Shown: positions 25,681 through 34,210 of the stretch, piece by piece
Layout: every line of letters starts with the position of its first letter
How positions within the stretch are numbered: the stretch's first letter is position 1
From: Actimicrobium sp035984655
GTDB taxonomy: Bacteria > Pseudomonadota > Gammaproteobacteria > Burkholderiales > Burkholderiaceae_D
Assembly (NCBI RefSeq): GCF_035984655.1
Contig: NZ_JAXCHT010000003.1
Span: forward strand, 1-64,000
Length of the DNA: 64,000 nt
Direction of reading: 5' to 3'
Position numbers and translations under genes: made by a program
Notes under the pieces: generated by a model
What the model saw: the letters and a program-made list of their open reading frames with translations, nothing else
Told to the model about the DNA's origin: nothing
Database searches by the model: none

Positions 25681-27333
25681 TCAGTCCGAAAATCGAAATA
25701 CGTTCTTGCCAGCGGTCTTGGCGGCATACATCGCAGCGTCGGCCTCCTTGATCAACCCCTCGGGCAACTTCCCGTCGTTTTGAAAAAAGGCAATTCCGAT
25801 CGACGCGCCGACATGCACCGCCATGTCGTCGAAACACATTGGGATGTTCACTGTCTTGATGATACGTGCGGCTACCGCGGCTACGCTTTCGCGATTTTCC
25901 GGGTTGTCCAGCAGGAGAACAAATTCGTCGCCGCCGATACGCGCCACCGAATCGGTGACGCGCAGCAAGTCCTTAAGCCGCGATGAGATTGCTTGCAGTA
26001 CCTTGTCACCCACCCCATGGCCGTACGTGTCGTTGACCAGTTTGAAGCCGTCCAGATCCATGTACATCAATGCGATACGGCGCGGCTCGCGATTCGAGAT
26101 GCCAATCAACTGGCCGAGGCGTTCCATCAGCAGGAACCGGTTTGGCAGTCCGGTCAGTTGATCATGTAATGCCATGTGCCGAACCAACTGATCCTTGCCC
26201 CATTGTTCGGTAACGTCGTCGAAAACGCCGACGTAGCGAATGACTTCGCCTGCATCATTCAAGGTGGTGGCGATGGAAAGCCGCTCCAGAAAATGCGAGC
26301 CATCCTTGCGTTGACTCCAGATTTCACCTTTCCAGAGTTTGTCGGCGCGCAGCGCCTCATACATCTCGCCAAAGAACGCAGCATCATGCCGCCCCGATTT
26401 CAGGAGGCGCGCATTCTTCCCCACGACTTCCTCGGCTGCGTAGCCGGTAAGAAGGGTAAAGGCTGGGTTAACCGACAAGATTACCGAACTGGCGTCCGTC
26501 ACCATGATCCCTTCGGTGGTCGCGTCAAACACGCTTGCAGTCAAGCGAATCGCGGTGTCGGCCCCGCGCAGACGCGTAATGTTGGAAACGAGCGCGTAAA
26601 ACCCTTTGACGCTGCCGCCTGCATCGATGTCGGGCACGTAGTTGGCCAGCACATGCCCGACGCCGCCACAAGGGCGAGGAATCTCGCGCTCGAATTCCTG
26701 GAATTTGCCTGCCAACGCACCTTCGATGTAGGGGCTGTTGAGGGTAAATAAATGCTCGCCCAGCAGTTCCGACATGGACATCCCCAGCATTGCAGAGGGC
26801 GTCCTGCCAAACCATTCGACGTAAGGCTGATTGGCAAATTGACACTGAAGCTGTTGGTCCCAGTAGGCAATCATGCAAGGCAACGAATCCGTGACAGTTC
26901 TCACAAATCGTTCACTTTGAGCAAACCTGGTTGTCGCAGCATCCGCAATCTGACGCGCCTCAAGCAAAGCCTGCTCATAGCGACTGCGCTCACGGGTGAT
27001 AAAAAAAACCCAGAAAAAGCATTCGAAACCATCCCGCACTGCTTTCTTGCAGTTCAACAAGACGGGAATTCGCTGACGCGTCTCATCCAGCAGTTGCAAA
27101 TAAATTTCATTGATATGCGCGTCACGCAGAAGAATCGGCCAAACATGGGTCTGCAAGAAAATCTGGCTGCCCTTGGAAAACATCGCGTCCATTGGTTTCG
27201 ACACCCAGACCTCTTCATCGTCCCCAAGCATGTGGAACAGACTGGTATTTGCCGCCAGCACCAATCCTTTGTAATCGGTTACCAGGACAGGGCAAGGGAG
27301 CAAATCAAACTCCCACACGGCGTCTTTCGCCAT
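25681..27333 (-). CDS. Diguanylate cyclase with three PAS domains, coupled to an RsbQ-like hydrolase
   Basis: A 550-residue protein without clear membrane segments. PAS1 (about 8-105) includes FSKGSQIFLQTHVWPILLRD and RQRIPVLLNCKKAV, resembling the PAS type found with RsbQ/RsbP and RsbU-like phosphatases. PAS2 is at about 135-255, PAS3 at about 262-380 (GIMVTDASSVILSVNPAF, WSQRKDGSHF). The GGDEF domain occupies 385-550, with an intact GGDEF at 467-471 and an RVTD inhibitory site five residues before it, so it should make c-di-GMP under product inhibition. The ATG at 27333 shares one base with the hydrolase stop (TGATG). Signal input most likely comes from the hydrolase product or from direct contact; this is inference. 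Confidence 0.9.
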   Translation of the reverse strand: MAKDAVWEFDLLPCPVLVTDYKGLVLAANTSLFHMLGDDEEVWVSKPMDAMFSKGSQIFLQTHVWPILLRDAHINEIYLQLLDETRQRIPVLLNCKKAVRDGFECFFWVFFITRERSRYEQALLEARQIADAATTRFAQSERFVRTVTDSLPCMIAYWDQQLQCQFANQPYVEWFGRTPSAMLGMSMSELLGEHLFTLNSPYIEGALAGKFQEFEREIPRPCGGVGHVLANYVPDIDAGGSVKGFYALVSNITRLRGADTAIRLTASVFDATTEGIMVTDASSVILSVNPAFTLLTGYAAEEVVGKNARLLKSGRHDAAFFGEMYEALRADKLWKGEIWSQRKDGSHFLERLSIATTLNDAGEVIRYVGVFDDVTEQWGKDQLVRHMALHDQLTGLPNRFLLMERLGQLIGISNREPRRIALMYMDLDGFKLVNDTYGHGVGDKVLQAISSRLKDLLRVTDSVARIGGDEFVLLLDNPENRESVAAVAARIIKTVNIPMCFDDMAVHVGASIGIAFFQNDGKLPEGLIKEADAAMYAAKTAGKNVFRFSD

Positions 27334-28160
27334 CAAGCGGTACCGCCAATAAATGCACGTATGGCCGCGGCCACAAGCAGCGGATCGCTCATGTGGGCAC
27401 AGTGGCCCTGAACCTCCAGCATTTGCAGCGTGCTGCCCGCCAGATGTGCGTGCACGTAGTCGCCAACCGCGACCGGAGCCAGGGAATCGGTTCGATGCTG
27501 AAGGACCAGGCAAGGACGCGAGACCTTGACCAGATCGGCCCGGTTGTCGGAGAAGAAGGTCGTGCGCGCAAACGTTTTTGCAATCAGCGGATCGGTCGAA
27601 CAAAAACTGTCGGCCAGTTCCATTGTGACAGCGCCAGTTTCACTCTGCGCCGACACCACAGGAGCCAGAAAGTTGACCCATCCCATGTAATTCTGGTCCA
27701 TCAAGGCAAGCAGCCCTTCAAGATCCTCCTTGTCGAAACCGCCAACATAGTCGGGCGGGTGGTTGACGAAGCAAGGATTTGGACCCAACAGCACCAATTT
27801 GTCGAACAGCTCGGGACGCGCGATGGATGCCATGATGCCGACGCTGCAACTAACGGAGTGGCCAATAAACGTCACGCCACTTTTCAAACCAAGCGCATCG
27901 CAGACATCCAGTAGGTCCTGAACGTAACCGTCCAGACTGCCATATTTGACTGGATCGAACGCCGTGATGTCTGACCGTCCGCTACCGACATAATCGAACA
28001 GCACTTGCCTGTGCGTGGTACGAAACTCGGCTGCCACACGATCCCACATGTGCTGATTGCAGCCAAAGCCGTGTGCGTAAAGAAGAACCGGTCCTTCCGT
28101 GCCGATAACATCGACATTATTTCGCGACAACGCGACTGCGTCGGCAGATAGATCAGACAT
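27333..28160 (-). CDS. RsbQ-like alpha/beta hydrolase
   Basis: A 275-residue hydrolase of the RsbQ/KAI2/D14 group. Nucleophile Ser102 lies in FIGHSVSCSVG; Asp225 (HRTDSLAP) and His256 (GHCAHMSDP) complete the triad. Other family marks are YAHGFGCNQHMWD (oxyanion region) and FDYVGSGRSD. In Bacillus, RsbQ activates the PAS-containing phosphatase RsbP in the energy-stress pathway; here the partner is a PAS-GGDEF protein translated from an overlapping start. The start ATG at 28160 fits the family N-terminus (LSRNNVDVIGTEGPVLLYAH). No signal peptide, so it acts in the cytoplasm. The ligand is unknown. Confidence 0.9.
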   Translation of the reverse strand: MSDLSADAVALSRNNVDVIGTEGPVLLYAHGFGCNQHMWDRVAAEFRTTHRQVLFDYVGSGRSDITAFDPVKYGSLDGYVQDLLDVCDALGLKSGVTFIGHSVSCSVGIMASIARPELFDKLVLLGPNPCFVNHPPDYVGGFDKEDLEGLLALMDQNYMGWVNFLAPVVSAQSETGAVTMELADSFCSTDPLIAKTFARTTFFSDNRADLVKVSRPCLVLQHRTDSLAPVAVGDYVHAHLAGSTLQMLEVQGHCAHMSDPLLVAAAIRAFIGGTA

Positions 28161-28555
28161 GGGTGACTCCGGCAGAGATTACTGCAAATCATTGAGCAGC
28201 TCGCGTTCCTGTTAGCTGCTCTGCAAGCGTAAGGCGAGACTATACTTTGGAGACAATAACAGGATTTACTCTCGAATTGGGAAATGGGACCATCACATCA
28301 GGCTTCGCGAACACCAGGATTTACGCCGTCGCCGAGCATACTTCGACAGCAGCTACACCCGTCGCGCAGACGTCCGCAAGTTCGGCCACAATCAACACGC
28401 GCGGTGGCGCCTCAGCCCTCCTTCGTTTGCCATGTGCAGCGGCGCGCGCAATCAGTGTGTAAGCTTTGCTTGATCAAGTCCGACTTCATACCTGAACTTG
28501 CTCAGTCCAGACGAAGGTTTTTGTCGATGAGCGACGCAATCCAATCGGAGTCCCC
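28161..28555. other. Divergent intergenic region between hydrolase module and msrB
   Basis: 395 bp. Short frames on both strands here show no family features. A perfect 8-bp inverted repeat sits 34-61 bp before the hydrolase ATG (listed separately). On the msrB side a CTTGATCAAG palindrome occurs near 28470, and GGAG precedes the msrB ATG. No promoter was called with confidence. Confidence 0.45.
28194..28221. promoter_or_regulatory. Inverted repeat upstream of hydrolase-cyclase operon
   Basis: GAGCAGCT at 28194-28201 and AGCTGCTC at 28214-28221 are exact reverse complements with a 12-bp spacer. The position just before the hydrolase start suits an operator or a leader hairpin. The regulator is unknown. 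Confidence 0.4.
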
Positions 28556-29002
28556 ATGAATATCTATGAAAAATCACCCGCGGCACTGGCCGCACTAACG
28601 CCCGAACAGTTCCGGGTCACGCAGCACAGCGGCACGGAACGTCCCGGCACCGGCGCGTATCTGCACAATCATGAGGCTGGCATTTACGTCGACATCGTGT
28701 CCGGCGAACCGCTGTTCGCTTCGTCCGACAAATTCGAATCGGGCTGCGGTTGGCCCAGCTTCACCAAGCCAATTACCGACGAATTCGTCAAGGAATTATC
28801 TGATTCCCAGCATGGCATGCAACGCGTCGAAGTGCGCTCGACGCATGGCGACAGCCACCTCGGGCATGTTTTTCCTGACGGTCCGCGCGACCGCGGCGGC
28901 CTGCGCTATTGCATCAATGGGGCATCGCTGCGCTTTGTGCCGCGGGCACAAATGGAAGCATTAGGCTATGGTGCCTACCTGAATCAAGTCGAAGGAGATT
29001 GA
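28556..29002 (+). CDS. msrB: Peptide-methionine (R)-S-oxide reductase MsrB
   Basis: Repairs the R epimer of methionine sulfoxide. The 148-residue product has KFESGCGWPSF, HLGHVFPDGP and the catalytic segment RYCINGASLRF with Cys119. The two CxxC zinc sites of many MsrB proteins are absent: the position that usually reads CxxC is GIYVDIVSGEPLF, so this is the zinc-free form. Cys64 in SGCGWPS is a candidate resolving residue. It is two bases ahead of msrA, and both would be made together. Confidence 0.95.
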   Translation: MNIYEKSPAALAALTPEQFRVTQHSGTERPGTGAYLHNHEAGIYVDIVSGEPLFASSDKFESGCGWPSFTKPITDEFVKELSDSQHGMQRVEVRSTHGDSHLGHVFPDGPRDRGGLRYCINGASLRFVPRAQMEALGYGAYLNQVEGD

Positions 29003-29003
29003 G

Positions 29004-29510
29004 ATGGCAACAGAACGTGCAGTATTGGCTGGCGGCTGCTTTTGGGGCATGCAGGACCTGATCCGCAAACTCCCCGGGGTGACTTCCACGCGCGTGGGCT
29101 ACACCGGCGGCGAAGTGCCCAACGCGACCTATCGCAACCATGGCAATCATGCCGAGGGCATCGAGATCAACTTCGATCCGGAGATCACCAGTTATCGCCG
29201 CATCCTGGAGTTCTTCTTTCAGATTCACGATCCCACCACGGCGAACCGCCAGGGCAATGACCGCGGCGCATCGTATCGCTCGGCGATTTATTACACCAGC
29301 GAAGCGCAACGGCTGGAGGCATTGAACACCATTGCCGATGTCGAGGCGTCCGGCCTGTGGCCGGGCAAAGTCGTGACGGAAGTCGAACCCGCCGGTGATT
29401 TCTGGCAGGCCGAACCCGAGCATCAGGACTATCTGGAGCGTTCACCGAATGGTTACACCTGCCACTTCGTGCGGCCGAACTGGGTGTTGCCGCGGCGTAG
29501 CGCAGCTTGA
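29004..29510 (+). CDS. msrA: Peptide-methionine (S)-S-oxide reductase MsrA
   Basis: Repairs the S epimer of methionine sulfoxide. The 168-residue product has the catalytic VLAGGCFWGMQDLI with Cys12, then VGYTGGEVPNATY and FFQIHDPTTANRQGNDRGAS, all strongly conserved in MsrA. An AGGAG-type ribosome site lies inside the last codons of msrB. No signal peptide, so it is cytoplasmic. Confidence 0.96.
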   Translation: MATERAVLAGGCFWGMQDLIRKLPGVTSTRVGYTGGEVPNATYRNHGNHAEGIEINFDPEITSYRRILEFFFQIHDPTTANRQGNDRGASYRSAIYYTSEAQRLEALNTIADVEASGLWPGKVVTEVEPAGDFWQAEPEHQDYLERSPNGYTCHFVRPNWVLPRRSAA

Positions 29511-29564
29511 TTCGAACGTAACATGAGCCGGGCTGCAGTCGCGTCGGCGACCGTCCTGCCCGGC

Positions 29565-31391
29565 TCAACCCAGCTCGGCAATCAGGCTGACAATCTCCGC
29601 GCCATAGGTTTCCAGCTTTTTCTCGCCTACCCCGCTCACGCCGCGCAAGTCATCCAGCGAGGCCGGTCGCGCCTTGGCGATTTCGCGCATCGTCGCATCA
29701 TGAAAAATCACGTAGGCCGGCACGTTGTGCTTGCGCGCGGTCTCGACCCGCCACCAGCGCAGCTTGTCGAAAATGACCTGTTCGGCGTCGGACAGATCGC
29801 TTTCGACGTAGCCCTTCGGCGCCTTGCTGGCGGTGCGCTTGGCCTTGGCCGGCTTTTGATATTCGCGCAACTGCACCTGCTCGCCGCCACGCAGCACTGG
29901 CTTGGCGGCATCGGTCAGCTTGAGCGCGTTATACGACTCGTAATCAACCGCCACCAGTCCCAGCGCAATCGACTGGCGCAGGATGGCGCGCCATTCGGCT
30001 TCGCTGAGGTCGGCGCCGATGCCGAACACCGACAGCTGCTCGTGTCGCCACTGCTTGATCTTGTCGGATTCGATACCGCGCAACACGTCGAGCACATGGC
30101 CGGCGCCGAAGCGCTGATCGACCCGGTAGATCGCCGACAGTAATTTTTGCACCGGCACGGTCGCGTTGAACGAGACCGGCGGGTTGATGCAGGTATCGCA
30201 ATTGCCGCAGGCCGCCGAGCTCTGGCCGAAGTACGCCAGCAAATGGCGGCGCCGGCACGCCAGCGTTTCGCACAAACTGAGCATGGCGTCGAGCTTGACG
30301 CCGAGCACGCGCTTGAAGGTTTCGTCGGCCTCGGATTCGTCGATCATGCGGCGCTGCTGCACCACGTCCTGCAAGCCGTAGGCCATCCAGGCATTGGCAG
30401 GCTGGCCGTCACGGCCGGCACGGCCGGTTTCCTGGTAATAACCCTCGATGCTTTTTGGCAGGTCCAGATGGGCGACAAAGCGCACGTCGGGCTTGTCGAT
30501 GCCCATGCCGAATGCGATCGTGGCAGTCATGACGATGCCTTCTTCACGCAGAAAGCGCGCCTGGTTCTTGCTGCGTTTGGCGAAGTCCATGCCGGCGTGG
30601 TACGGCAAGGCGGTGATGCCGTTGGCGTTGAGGAACTCGGCAGTCTCTTCGACCTTTTTGCGCGACAGGCAATACACGATGCCGGCATCGCCGCCATGTT
30701 CGGCCTGGATGAAATCGAGCAGCTGCTTGCGGCCATTGGCCTTTTCGACGATCTGATAGCGAATGTTGGGCCGGTCGAACGACGAGATGAACAGCCTGGC
30801 ATCGTCGAGCTGCAAACGGTGCGCGATCTCGGTACGGGTTTGCTGGTCGGCGGTGGCGGTCAGGGCGATGCGCGGGACATTCGGGAAACGCTCGTGCAGC
30901 ACCGACAGCTTGATGTATTCGGGCCGGAAGTCATGCCCCCATTGCGACACGCAGTGCGCTTCATCGATGGCGAACAGTGCGATCTTCGAGGCCTCCAGCA
31001 GGTCGAGGCAGCGCGGCGTCATCAGCCGTTCCGGCGCGACATAGACCAGATCGAGTTCACCGCGCCGCACCTTCTGTTCGATGCGGGAGGCTTCCTCGTA
31101 CGTCTGCGTCGAGTTCAGGAAAGCGGCGCGCACGCCGACCTCGGCCAGCGCGTCGACCTGATCCTGCATCAGCGCGATCAGCGGCGAAATCACCACGCCG
31201 ACGCCATCCCGCACCAGCGACGGGATCTGATAACACAGCGACTTGCCGCCGCCAGTCGGCATCAGCACCAGCGCGTCGCCGCCCTGCGCGATGAGTTCGA
31301 CGATCTCGGCCTGCTGGCCGCGAAACGACGGATAGCCGAACACGGTTTGCAGCACCTGCAATGCGCTGGCGGTGGTACTTGTTTCAGTCAT
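29565..31391 (-). CDS. recQ: ATP-dependent DNA helicase RecQ
   Basis: Superfamily 2 3'-5' helicase for recombination and fork repair. The 608-residue product has Walker A in LMPTGGGKSLCYQIP, the DEAH box in FAIDEAHCVSQWGHDFRPEY, motif VI near YQETGRAGRDGQPANAW, a zinc-binding domain with Cys in ETLACRRRHLLAYFGQ and CGNCDTC, a winged helix (about 410-500) and a C-terminal HRDC domain (about 525-605). All parts are present at normal length. Confidence 0.97.
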   Translation of the reverse strand: MTETSTTASALQVLQTVFGYPSFRGQQAEIVELIAQGGDALVLMPTGGGKSLCYQIPSLVRDGVGVVISPLIALMQDQVDALAEVGVRAAFLNSTQTYEEASRIEQKVRRGELDLVYVAPERLMTPRCLDLLEASKIALFAIDEAHCVSQWGHDFRPEYIKLSVLHERFPNVPRIALTATADQQTRTEIAHRLQLDDARLFISSFDRPNIRYQIVEKANGRKQLLDFIQAEHGGDAGIVYCLSRKKVEETAEFLNANGITALPYHAGMDFAKRSKNQARFLREEGIVMTATIAFGMGIDKPDVRFVAHLDLPKSIEGYYQETGRAGRDGQPANAWMAYGLQDVVQQRRMIDESEADETFKRVLGVKLDAMLSLCETLACRRRHLLAYFGQSSAACGNCDTCINPPVSFNATVPVQKLLSAIYRVDQRFGAGHVLDVLRGIESDKIKQWRHEQLSVFGIGADLSEAEWRAILRQSIALGLVAVDYESYNALKLTDAAKPVLRGGEQVQLREYQKPAKAKRTASKAPKGYVESDLSDAEQVIFDKLRWWRVETARKHNVPAYVIFHDATMREIAKARPASLDDLRGVSGVGEKKLETYGAEIVSLIAELG

Positions 31392-31427
31392 GCGAATGCT
31401 TTGGTTGATTCAATCGGGGAACAGCGC

Positions 31428-32261
31428 TCAATCGGCCCACACCACCATCCCACTGTAAGCGGTGGCGAGGATCACCAGGCCGAACGCGATGCGGTACCAC
31501 GCAAACAGCGTGAAATCATGCGAGCTGATGTAACGCAGCAACCAGCGCACGCAAAAGAACGCCGAGACAAAGGCGGCGACGGTGCCAACGCCAAACATCG
31601 GCACATCCTGCATCGACAACAGGGCGCGCGCCTTGTACAACGAATATACGGTGGCCGCCAGCAGGGTTGGGATCGCCAGGAAGAAGGAAAATTCGGTCGC
31701 GGCCTTGCGTGACAAACCGAACAGCATGCCGCCGATGATGGTCGCGCCGGAACGGCTGGTGCCGGGAATCAGCGCAAAGGCCTGGGCGAAACCGATCTTG
31801 AGCGCATCCAGCGCGGTCATTTGATCGACTTCATTGATGCGGGCTACCACCGGATTGGCCTTGGCGCGCCGCTCGACCCACAGGATGATGAAGCCGCCAA
31901 TGATGAAGGCCAGCGCCACCGGCACCGCCGAAAACAGCTTTGCCTTGATCGCGCTGGCGAACAGCACGCCCAGCACTGCGGCAGGCAGGAAGGCAATCAC
32001 CAGATTGATCGCAAACTTCTGCGCGCTGCGCTCGGAAAACAAACCGGTGCAGACATGCAGCAGACGCATCCGGTATTCCCAGCACACGGCAAAGATGGCG
32101 CCGGCCTGGATCACGATTTCAAAGACCTTCACTTTCTCGCCGGTGAAGTGCAACAGGCTGCCAGCCAGGATCAAATGTCCGGTCGACGAGATCGGCAGGA
32201 ATTCGGTCAGGCCTTCGACGATGCCCATGATCAGGGCTTGCAGTGCGATGAGAGTATCCAT
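31428..32261 (-). CDS. uppP: Undecaprenyl-diphosphate phosphatase UppP (BacA)
   Basis: Polytopic inner-membrane phosphatase that recycles undecaprenyl pyrophosphate for peptidoglycan and glycan synthesis. The 277-residue product carries the two signature loops, GIVEGLTEFLPISSTGHLIL at residues 13-32 and LIPGTSRSGATIIGGML at about 166-182, and about eight hydrophobic helices. It lies 36 bp before recQ on the same strand. Confidence 0.96.
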   Translation of the reverse strand: MDTLIALQALIMGIVEGLTEFLPISSTGHLILAGSLLHFTGEKVKVFEIVIQAGAIFAVCWEYRMRLLHVCTGLFSERSAQKFAINLVIAFLPAAVLGVLFASAIKAKLFSAVPVALAFIIGGFIILWVERRAKANPVVARINEVDQMTALDALKIGFAQAFALIPGTSRSGATIIGGMLFGLSRKAATEFSFFLAIPTLLAATVYSLYKARALLSMQDVPMFGVGTVAAFVSAFFCVRWLLRYISSHDFTLFAWYRIAFGLVILATAYSGMVVWAD

Positions 32262-32359
32262 GTGGGGGAGGAGGTTGGGAAGTCAGTAAAAAAACCGCGG
32301 CAGGACGGCGGCTCGGGAAGAATGACGCGACGGTGCAACTACAATTTCCGGGGCAAAGG

Positions 32360-32821
32360 TTACCACGCGCAGCCATCGGGCCGGCCATTTCGGCTTCGCC
32401 GCCCGCCCTCGCAATCGGGCGTTTCATCCTGCCCGATCTGCAGTTCGTCGCCTCGGCCGGATTTTTCGGTAGCGACTGGTGCAGACTGCGTGTCAGCCAT
32501 CAGGGAGACAGAAATCGTGGATCGTCCGTTCAACAAGGTTCGTTGCGCCGCAGGTGCGGGATGCTGATCCGGCGCCGTCGCCAGTTCAAGCGCGGCAAGC
32601 CAGGCCAGTGCCTGCGCCGGCGCGCTGCCGCACATCTCGGCCGATGCCTGCAGCCCGCTGCAGCAGGCCGGGCGCTCGGGCTGGCCAAAGATGCGACAAC
32701 GCAGATCGTCGGCCAGCTGGACGCAACGCACCTCGGCCGGCTTGCCGTCCGGCATACCGGGAATCGGACTCGAGATCGACGGCGCGATGCAGCAGGCAGC
32801 GCACTGCGGGCGACAGTTCAC
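32360..32821 (-). CDS. YkgJ-family cysteine cluster protein
   Basis: A 153-residue protein opening MNCRPQCAACCIAPSISSPI, with further Cys in VRCVQLADDLRCRIFG and PACCSGLQAS. The spaced cysteines define the YkgJ (UPF0153) family, which is thought to bind a metal or Fe-S cluster; function is unknown. The second half (after about residue 80) is low in conserved features and may be poorly structured. Third gene of slyX - DUF2288 - YkgJ on the minus strand, 18 bp after its neighbour. Confidence 0.8.
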   Translation of the reverse strand: MNCRPQCAACCIAPSISSPIPGMPDGKPAEVRCVQLADDLRCRIFGQPERPACCSGLQASAEMCGSAPAQALAWLAALELATAPDQHPAPAAQRTLLNGRSTISVSLMADTQSAPVATEKSGRGDELQIGQDETPDCEGGRRSRNGRPDGCAW

Positions 32822-32839
32822 GCAGCGCGCCGCTTGCGC

Positions 32840-33157
32840 TCAGTTGGCGACGGGGGCATCGGGCTGGACCAGAATCCACGGCTTGACGATCACGGTCCAC
32901 AGCATCGGCGCGTCTTGCGTCCACGCGCCGGCCTGCGCATCGCTGACCTTGCCGAGCAAGCCGGCGCCCAGCCACTGTCCGATGGCGGTGCTGTCGTCCT
33001 GGGCAATGCGTACCGCGACATCGACCAGATCCAGCGACGGGTCGACCGCGACCATGCTGCCGCCGGCGAAATGGGGTTGCAGTTCGGCCCAGCCCAGACG
33101 CGCGGTTTCACGGTTGAGGCGGGCGTGCAGGGTGTCGTAGTTGTCGGATGGGAGCAT
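32840..33157 (-). CDS. DUF2288 family protein
   Basis: A 105-residue cytoplasmic protein: YDTLHARLNRETARLGWAEL, then FAGGSMVAVDPSLDLVDVAV and a C-terminal WTVIVKPWILVQ. These match the small DUF2288 family found in proteobacteria and cyanobacteria; no function is known. It starts 6 bp after slyX, so it is co-transcribed. Confidence 0.8.
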   Translation of the reverse strand: MLPSDNYDTLHARLNRETARLGWAELQPHFAGGSMVAVDPSLDLVDVAVRIAQDDSTAIGQWLGAGLLGKVSDAQAGAWTQDAPMLWTVIVKPWILVQPDAPVAN

Positions 33158-33163
33158 GGCGAA

Positions 33164-33370
33164 TCAGTAATGCGGTGGTTTTTCGTGGCCCGGCCGAGGC
33201 TCGCCCGAGGCTTGCGTTGCGTTTTGCACATGACGCGCCAGCGCGGCGCACAGCGCTTCGAGTTCGTCGATCTTGCGCTGCTGGCGGTACACCATCTCGT
33301 TGAGGGATTCGACCAGGTCTTCCTGGCGCGACAATTTGATTTCAATCTCGATGAAGCGGTCTTCGGACAT
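33164..33370 (-). CDS. slyX: SlyX family protein
   Basis: A 68-residue protein with the SlyX pattern: an amphipathic coiled-coil (IEIKLSRQEDLVESLNEMVY then RQQRKIDELEAL) and a short polar tail ending PPHY. SlyX has no defined biochemical role. It heads the minus-strand group and is divergent from the tetR-type regulator. Confidence 0.88.
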   Translation of the reverse strand: MSEDRFIEIEIKLSRQEDLVESLNEMVYRQQRKIDELEALCAALARHVQNATQASGEPRPGHEKPPHY

Positions 33371-33431
33371 GACGCACAGAAAAAAAATTGAAGGGCAAAT
33401 TGTCTCACGCCTTGGCCACGCGTCGTCATCC

Positions 33432-33476
33432 TTGACGCTGTCGGGGCACCCCCGTATATTACTGACTCATCAGTAA
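33432..33476 (+). promoter_or_regulatory. Sigma-70 promoter with overlapping TetR-type operator
   Basis: TTGACG at 33432-33437, a 17-bp spacer and TATATT at 33455-33460 form a good sigma-70 promoter, with start near 33467. A perfect palindrome TTACTGA-CTCA-TCAGTAA (33459-33476) overlaps the -10 end and the start point and lies 18 bp before the regulator's GTG. This is the classic position for autorepression by the TetR-family protein encoded next. Confidence 0.75.
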
Positions 33477-33494
33477 GTTATATGGATATTCGCT

Positions 33495-34154
33495 GTGGCC
33501 CTCTCCTGTCCGTTTCAATCCAAGCCGCGCTGGGCGCGTCGCAAGGAAGCCCGTCCGCAGGAATTATTGGCAGCGGCGCTGGACTTGTTCGTCGAACGCG
33601 GCTTCGCCGCCACCCGGCTCGACGATGTCGCGAAGCAGGCTGGCGTGTCCAAGGGTACGCTGTATCTGTATTTCACCAACAAGGAAGATTTGTTCAAGGC
33701 AGTTGTGCGCGAGAACATGGTGCCGGTGCTGGGAGAAGCCGAAAATATTGTCGACGTCCACAGCGGCAGCAGTGCCGAGCTGCTGCGCGAAATCATACTG
33801 GGCTGGTGGGAGCGGATTGGCGAAACCAAGTTATCGGGCATCACCAAATTGATCATTGCCGAAGCCGGTAACTTTCCGGAGGTGGCCGAGTTTTATCACG
33901 CCGAGGTGATCGTGCGCGGCAACGCGATGATCACCCGCGTGCTGGAGCGCGGCATCGCCAGCGGCGAGTTTCGCGCCATCGACCCGCAGCAGGCAACCAG
34001 CGTGATTGCCGCGCCGGTGATGATGCTGATGATGTGGAAGCATTCGTTTGGCGGACCGTGCGCGCATCATGCGATTGCGCCGCACGCCTATTTGAAGACC
34101 TTTCTGGATTTGATCCTGGATGGCGTTCTGCAGCCCGGAAGCAAGACCGTTTGA
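33495..34154 (+). CDS. TetR/AcrR-family transcriptional regulator
   Basis: A 219-residue dimeric repressor: N-terminal helix-turn-helix (about 18-66; ALDLFVERGFAATRLDDVAK, then VSKGTLYLYFTNKEDLFKAV) and a C-terminal ligand domain of the AcrR type (TKLIIAEAGNFPEVAEFYHA). The GTG at 33495 is 28 bp after the predicted transcription start. A perfect palindrome in its own promoter suggests autoregulation, and the downstream TolC and RND genes suggest control of efflux. The ligand is unknown. Confidence 0.9.
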   Translation: MALSCPFQSKPRWARRKEARPQELLAAALDLFVERGFAATRLDDVAKQAGVSKGTLYLYFTNKEDLFKAVVRENMVPVLGEAENIVDVHSGSSAELLREIILGWWERIGETKLSGITKLIIAEAGNFPEVAEFYHAEVIVRGNAMITRVLERGIASGEFRAIDPQQATSVIAAPVMMLMMWKHSFGGPCAHHAIAPHAYLKTFLDLILDGVLQPGSKTV

Positions 34155-34210
34155 TAGAATGCCGCACGCACGGAACCATACCCTTTCACCTTACGACATC
34201 GAAACCCGCC

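Noticed and set aside
28247..28559. Two short plus-strand frames ahead of msrB
   Set aside because: No ribosome site, no conserved motif, and unlikely composition; treated as intergenic.
32333..33391. Plus-strand frame of 352 codons over the slyX-DUF2288-YkgJ genes
   Set aside because: Antisense to three small genes with recognisable families.
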